Shown: one piece after another, positions 5,892 through 9,300 of the stretch
How positions within the stretch are numbered: the stretch's first letter is position 1
Layout: each line of letters opens with the position of its first letter
NCBI GenBank assembly: GCA_002730485.1
Contig: PCAH01000193.1
Span: forward strand, 1-9,300
Direction of reading: 5' to 3'
DNA: 9,300 nucleotides
From: Dehalococcoidia bacterium
GTDB lineage: Bacteria; Chloroflexota; Dehalococcoidia; UBA3495
Made by a program: the position numbers and the translations under genes
The notes under the pieces: generated by a model
Told to the model about the DNA's origin: nothing
Database searches by the model: none
What the model saw: only the letters and a program-made list of their open reading frames with translations

Positions 5892-5920
5892 TGGATTCCA
5901 GCCTTCGCTGGAAAGACGGG
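5892..5920 (-). repeat. Dispersed hairpin repeat, copy A' (inverted)
   Basis: The reverse complement matches 5689-5717 at 24 of 29 positions. Two of the five differences are paired: the stem CCTGC/GCAGG becomes CCAGC/GCTGG, so the hairpin is kept. A third difference is in the tetraloop (GAAA to GAAG). Confidence 0.75.
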
Positions 5921-5951
5921 TTACATAGCGTCCAGCAGTCCCCAAAACTGC

Positions 5952-5989
5952 TCGTCCTGAGCTCCGTCGAAGGATGCGCATAGGTCATC
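5952..5989 (-). repeat. Dispersed repeat, copy B' (inverted)
   Basis: This is the inverted partner of 5780-5817 (35 of 38 identical). It follows A', so the order is A, B, A', B', an interleaved rather than nested pair of inverted repeats. Confidence 0.75.
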
Positions 5990-6030
5990 CTACATATGAG
6001 TAGATGCTGCGAGGAGCAGGTGGTTCGACA

Positions 6031-6101
6031 GGCTCACCATGAGCGGGCGCTAGACGGGATCAGCATGAACCGGCATTAGACGGGCTCACTATGAGCTAGT
6101 G
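6031..6101 (+). repeat. 26-nt tandem repeat, about 2.7 copies, downstream of hyuB
   Basis: Units begin at 6031, 6057 and 6083. Units 1 and 2 agree at 20 of 26 positions, and the partial unit 3 agrees with unit 1 at 13 of its first 14. Units 1 and 3 carry small hairpins, GCTCA-CCA-TGAGC and GCTCA-CTA-TGAGC; unit 2 has lost the symmetry. The preceding TTCGACA (6024-6030) makes unit 1 look like the core of repeats B and B'. It lies 46 nt past the hyuB stop, where a terminator would be expected, but there is no U-tract. Confidence 0.65.
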
Positions 6102-6146
6102 ATCCGATAACTTCACCACCAGCTTCTGCGCGCGGGCGGTGCAATC

Positions 6147-7886
6147 CTAGCCGTTGGCGGCCTGCATCTCCGCTCGCAGTTTCTCTGTGGCTGGTATGTC
6201 CAGGGTTGAGGTGTTGGGGTTGATGACCACTCCGTACTCCCGGCGCACGTACTCTGCCGATAGTTTTTCCTGCTCAACATCGTCGGCAACAGCGAACATG
6301 TCCCGCTCCAGTGGGTTGCCGTAGCCACCTGCGCCCGCTTGCACCACCCGGTAGAGGTCTCCCTTCTTCAACTGGCGCAGCGTCTTTCCGGGAAGTTTCT
6401 CCTCCTCGGGAGTGCCTGGGTTGAGATAGTTCTCAGTTGGAGTGCCGGGCTTGCCACCCTGGACGCCCCAGGGAGTGAAATCAGTGCGGTCAGAGCGCAA
6501 CTGGAAAGTGGCGTCTTCAGCTAGGAGACGGAACTCACGTTCGATGCCCAGCCCGCCTCGGTATTTGCCGGCTCCGCCGGTGTTGGGGACAAAGCCGTAG
6601 CGCTCCACCATCAATGGCTGCTCGGACTCGATGCTCTCGATGGGGGTGTTGGCCATGTTTAGGATGGGCGCGGCCAGGCCGTCGGCGCCGTCCAAGCTGG
6701 GTCCGCCGCCCCGGGGGCCGTCGTTTGCGAACTCCAGGTAGACCCAGGCCTTTCGGTTTTCATCGTAGCCGCCCCAGCTGACACCGATCTCACCACCTCC
6801 CCAGGCCGCTGGCACCTTGCCGGGCAGGGCTTGGGCCATGGCACCGAAGATGGTCTGGCAGATCCTGAATCCGGCCAGACCACGGGCCGCCACCGGAGCC
6901 GGATGCTGGGGGTTTACGAAGCAGCCTTCCGGTGCGGTGATGTTGAAGGGACGGAAGAAACCGCTGTTGGATTGGATGGCCGGGTCTATAAGGCATTTCA
7001 TCACCGCATAGACGTTGGACTTGGTATAGGCGAAGTTTGGGTTGATGGAACCCTTTGCCTGGGGTGACGTGCCTTCAAAATCGACGAAGATTTCCCCGCC
7101 GTCAATCTTGACCTTGGCGTGAATCTCTATTGGATGTAGGTCGATGCCGTCATTGTCGATGTAGTCCGTGAATTCCCACTCGCCCTGGGGCAGCAGCTCG
7201 ACTTCTGCCCGGGTCAGGCGTTCCGTCGTATCCAGAATGTCGGTCATGTAGCTTTTGAGTTCTTCATGTCCGTAATCGTCCACCAGCCGGAGCATGTCCT
7301 GCTCGCCGAATCGGACTGCGGCCAGCAGGGCCTGGACATCGCCAAGCACTTTATCCGGGACTCGGACGTTCTTCTCCAGAATACGCCACACCGCTTTGTT
7401 CAACTCTCCCTGGTCATAGAGTTTGATGGGCGGGATGATCAGCCCCTCCTGGTATATCTCCGTGTTATCGCAGGCGTTTCCTCCGGCCACCCGGCCGCCG
7501 ATGTCCGTTTGGTGGCCGATGCAACAGCTCCAGCCAATCAACACATCGTTCTTGAAGATGGGCTTGAAGAGGAAGATATCCGGAAGGTGGCTGGCACCTT
7601 CGTAGGGGTCGTTGTTGGCGAAGATATCTCCAGGCTGGACGTCATCCCCGAAGGCGTTGATCACCCCTTCCAGCGCCGGAGCCATGGAGCCGAGATGGGG
7701 CGGAAGGGTCAGCCCCTGGGCCACCTGCAATCCCTCTGCGTTGAACAGGGAGGTGGAGAAGTCCATTCCGTGCTTTATTACCGCCGAGCGCGCAGTGCGG
7801 ACCACCGTGAGCGCCATGGTGTCGGCGGTGCTCATGAGGGCGTTCTTGATCACTTCTCTTGTGACCGGGTCGGTGGTCTGTTGCAT
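6147..7886 (-). CDS. hyuB: Hydantoinase B / oxoprolinase-family subunit (HyuB)
   Basis: This encodes 579 residues, the full family length. The ATG at 7886 has AAGGAG 7 nt upstream. Seen: DPVTREVIKNAL at residues 6-17, NDPYEGASHLPD at 92-103, GHQTDIGGRVAGG at 124-136, EIYQEGLIIPP at 143-153, and FVDFEGTSPQAKGSIN in the middle. Further on come NTGGAGKYRGGLGIEREF, then SDRTDFTPWGVQGG, and a C-terminal QAGAGGYGNPLERD. All are hallmarks of HyuB and the matching half of 5-oxoprolinase. Known: with the ATP-using HyuA subunit it opens hydantoin, N-methylhydantoin or oxoproline rings; relatives carboxylate acetone or acetophenone. It acts in the cytoplasm. It is the second gene of the pair, 92 nt after hyuA, so the subunits should be made together. 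The substrate cannot be read from this sequence. Confidence 0.93.
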   Translation of the reverse strand: MQQTTDPVTREVIKNALMSTADTMALTVVRTARSAVIKHGMDFSTSLFNAEGLQVAQGLTLPPHLGSMAPALEGVINAFGDDVQPGDIFANNDPYEGASHLPDIFLFKPIFKNDVLIGWSCCIGHQTDIGGRVAGGNACDNTEIYQEGLIIPPIKLYDQGELNKAVWRILEKNVRVPDKVLGDVQALLAAVRFGEQDMLRLVDDYGHEELKSYMTDILDTTERLTRAEVELLPQGEWEFTDYIDNDGIDLHPIEIHAKVKIDGGEIFVDFEGTSPQAKGSINPNFAYTKSNVYAVMKCLIDPAIQSNSGFFRPFNITAPEGCFVNPQHPAPVAARGLAGFRICQTIFGAMAQALPGKVPAAWGGGEIGVSWGGYDENRKAWVYLEFANDGPRGGGPSLDGADGLAAPILNMANTPIESIESEQPLMVERYGFVPNTGGAGKYRGGLGIEREFRLLAEDATFQLRSDRTDFTPWGVQGGKPGTPTENYLNPGTPEEEKLPGKTLRQLKKGDLYRVVQAGAGGYGNPLERDMFAVADDVEQEKLSAEYVRREYGVVINPNTSTLDIPATEKLRAEMQAANG

Positions 7887-7935
7887 CGGTGCTCCTTTTC
7901 ATTCCGGACGGTGCGCTTAGTATCAGGGCCGCGTG

Positions 7936-7952
7936 GCGGGTTGGAAACCCGC
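7936..7952. repeat. REP-like hairpin between hyuA and hyuB
   Basis: GCGGGTT and AACCCGC form a perfect 7-bp stem around a 3-nt GGA loop, flanked by GG and GCCTACAA. It resembles the dispersed 'gggcgggtttgaaacccgcccctaca' palindromes of several bacterial phyla. It lies inside the 92-nt gap of the operon, where such elements often stabilise the upstream mRNA or tune downstream expression. No U-tract is present, so it is not a normal terminator. Confidence 0.6.
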
Positions 7953-7978
7953 GCCTACAATCATTGGTTTGTAGCGGA

Positions 7979-9300
7979 CTATTTGGCTTTTTCCAGGATG
8001 ATGTTGCTCCATTGGTCGGCGGTGGCGTTCCAGCCTGGGGGCACCACGGTTGTGGAGTCGTATTCTTCCACGATCAGCGGGCCCTCGGTGGTGACGCCAG
8101 CCAAGGCATGGCGGTTGACGATGGGGACGGTGGCCCAACCCTGGGTAGTGCCAAAGTACACGTCGCGCTGGGCGTCGCTGGTGTAACTGCTGGACGCACC
8201 AGCCAGTTCCAGCTGCTCTGGCATCCGCGGCACTTCGGGGAGGCCTCGAGCGATCACCCTGACATTCACCAACTGGTAGCCGGTGCCCGGGCTGCTGTAG
8301 CCAAAGCTCCGTTCGTGTTCTTCGTCAAACGCCTTGATCACCGCGTTGACCGATTGGCGGTTGACCTCGCTGGCGGAGAAGGGCACGGTCAGATCGGAGA
8401 CCTGTCCCTCATACTTCATGTCCATCTGGGTGATGATCTCGTGGCGGCTGTCATCGAAGCCTTCAGCGCGGAGTTGACTTCGACCCTGTTCCCAGAGTCC
8501 GTTCAGCAATTCGGCCAGGGCTGTGATGTCCAATTGCTCAAAGGTCTTGAAGTAGGTCTGGACGAAATGGTGCTCGACGTCGGCCACCAACAGGCCAAAG
8601 GAACTGAACACTCCGGGGAATGGGGGAACAACCACCCGAGAGATGTCCAACATCTCTGCCAGGCCAACCGAGTGGACCGGGCCGCTGCCACCAAATGTCA
8701 TCAGGTCGAAACGCCTTGGGTCTCGGCCTCTTTCGCTGGATACGGCCCGTAATGCCCGACCCATATTGGAATTGACCAGGGTATGGATGCCGTAGGCGGC
8801 TTCGACGTCGGTCATATTCAGGGGCTTGGCCACGTTATCCGATATGGCTTTGCGGGCCAATTCCGCGTCAATCTCAAAGGTTCCAGCCAGCAGGTATTTC
8901 TGGTTCAAGAACCCCAGCAAAACGTTGGCGTCGGTGACTGTGGCGTCCTGTCCGCCCAGTCGGTAGCAGGCGGGACCTGGGAATGCTCCGGAGCTCTGGG
9001 GGCCGACTCGTAGGGAGCCGCTGCGGTCCACTGCAGCGATGCTGCCGCCGCCAGCGCCCACCTCGGCCAAGTCGATGGCCGGCACACGCAGGATGTGGCC
9101 AGAGCCGCGCAGCAGGCGGTGGCCCACGCTGATCTCACCGCCCACTTCATACTCGGGGGCCTGCAGCATCTCCCCGTCCTCGATGATGGACGCCTTGGCG
9201 GTGGTGCCCCCCATGTCCAGGGTCATTAGGCTGGGCATGTCCAATCGCTTGCCCAGGTGATAGGCCCCGACCACTCCAGCCGCTGGGCCGGACTCGATGC
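7979..9300 (-). CDS. hyuA: Hydantoinase A / oxoprolinase-family subunit (HyuA), N-terminus beyond the window
   Basis: This is an open frame from the right edge to TAG at 7979-7981, 439 visible residues of a family that is usually about 650-700. The GTG at 9274 is internal: the codons before it read IESGPAAG, which joins VVGAYHLG to give the SGPAAGvvGA motif of HyuA. Seen next: LDMGGTTAK (an ATP-binding acetate/sugar kinase-like loop), then VPAIDLAEVGAGGGSIA, SSGAFPGPACY, and TVTDANVLLGFL. FGGSGPVH and VVPPFPGVFSSFGLL follow. C-terminal VRVIARG and GPLIVEEYDSTTVVPPGW complete the family pattern. Known: this subunit binds and hydrolyses ATP to drive amide ring opening together with HyuB. It is the first visible gene of the minus-strand operon; the promoter must lie beyond 9300. 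Confidence 0.93.
   Translation of the reverse strand, partial: IESGPAAGVVGAYHLGKRLDMPSLMTLDMGGTTAKASIIEDGEMLQAPEYEVGGEISVGHRLLRGSGHILRVPAIDLAEVGAGGGSIAAVDRSGSLRVGPQSSGAFPGPACYRLGGQDATVTDANVLLGFLNQKYLLAGTFEIDAELARKAISDNVAKPLNMTDVEAAYGIHTLVNSNMGRALRAVSSERGRDPRRFDLMTFGGSGPVHSVGLAEMLDISRVVVPPFPGVFSSFGLLVADVEHHFVQTYFKTFEQLDITALAELLNGLWEQGRSQLRAEGFDDSRHEIITQMDMKYEGQVSDLTVPFSASEVNRQSVNAVIKAFDEEHERSFGYSSPGTGYQLVNVRVIARGLPEVPRMPEQLELAGASSSYTSDAQRDVYFGTTQGWATVPIVNRHALAGVTTEGPLIVEEYDSTTVVPPGWNATADQWSNIILEKAK

Noticed and set aside
5427..5960. Plus-strand open frame of 177 residues, plus minus-strand frames at 5521-5718 and 5682-5981
   Set aside because: They are translations of the dispersed repeats (WIPAFAGMT and ESRYPF type peptides are well-known artefacts) and lack ribosome binding sites.
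5689..6101. CRISPR array as an explanation for the repeat cluster
   Set aside because: The repeats are of different families, in both orientations and with unequal spacing, and no cas gene is present; the 26-nt units are directly adjacent with no spacers.
7266..8752. Long plus-strand frames at 7266-8186 and 7889-8752
   Set aside because: They are antisense shadows of hyuB and hyuA, crossing the gap between the two genes; the minus-strand frames carry full family motifs.
9039..9274. GTG at 9274 as the start of hyuA
   Set aside because: The open frame continues to the window edge, and the upstream codons complete the conserved SGPAAG motif, so the GTG is an internal Val.

Overview
This window looks like a bacterial chromosome segment of moderately high GC. 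It has strong AGGAGG-type ribosome binding sites, compact U-tract terminators and short dispersed hairpin repeats. The gene mix is a luciferase-like flavin oxidoreductase, an ATP-dependent hydantoinase A/B pair, a 3-His cupin and a GlcG/HbpS-like protein. That mix fits a heterotrophic environmental bacterium, possibly a SAR202-like Chloroflexota, a group known for expanded flavin monooxygenase families. This placement is an inference from gene content only; there is no rRNA or other phylogenetic marker here.

Layout, left to right. (1) 1-994 (-): N-terminal 331 residues of a luciferase-like monooxygenase, cut by the left edge. It is divergent from 1270-1659 (+), a GlcG/HbpS-family protein. The intergenic region holds a near-consensus minus-strand promoter with a dyad over the expected start point. 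(2) 1686-1722: a bidirectional terminator, then 1746-1871 (-), a 41-residue highly basic small ORF. (3) 2092-3069 (-): a seven-Asp-box beta-propeller protein ending in a strong terminator. It is divergent from 3377-3955 (+), a cysteine-dioxygenase-like cupin, which also ends in a clear hairpin terminator. (4) 4043-5403 (-): an exported GON-domain protein with a repeat stalk and a C-terminal coiled coil. Its signal peptide lies in a different frame from the rest, so the gene is frameshifted as written. (5) 5404-6146: a gene-poor stretch with leader hairpins, two interleaved pairs of inverted dispersed repeats, and a 26-nt tandem repeat. (6) 6147-7886 (-) hyuB and 7979-9300 (-) hyuA: a hydantoinase/oxoprolinase-type operon read from right to left. 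The hyuA N-terminus is beyond the right edge, and a REP-like hairpin sits in the 92-nt gap between the genes.

How the genes work together: hyuA and hyuB should form one ATP-dependent amide-ring-opening enzyme. The flavin oxidoreductase, cupin and GlcG-like protein are separate transcription units that suit catabolism of small organic molecules, but the sequence does not show that they share a pathway. The least ordinary items are the GON-domain stalk protein with its frameshift, the interleaved repeat cluster behind hyuB, and the small basic ORF.
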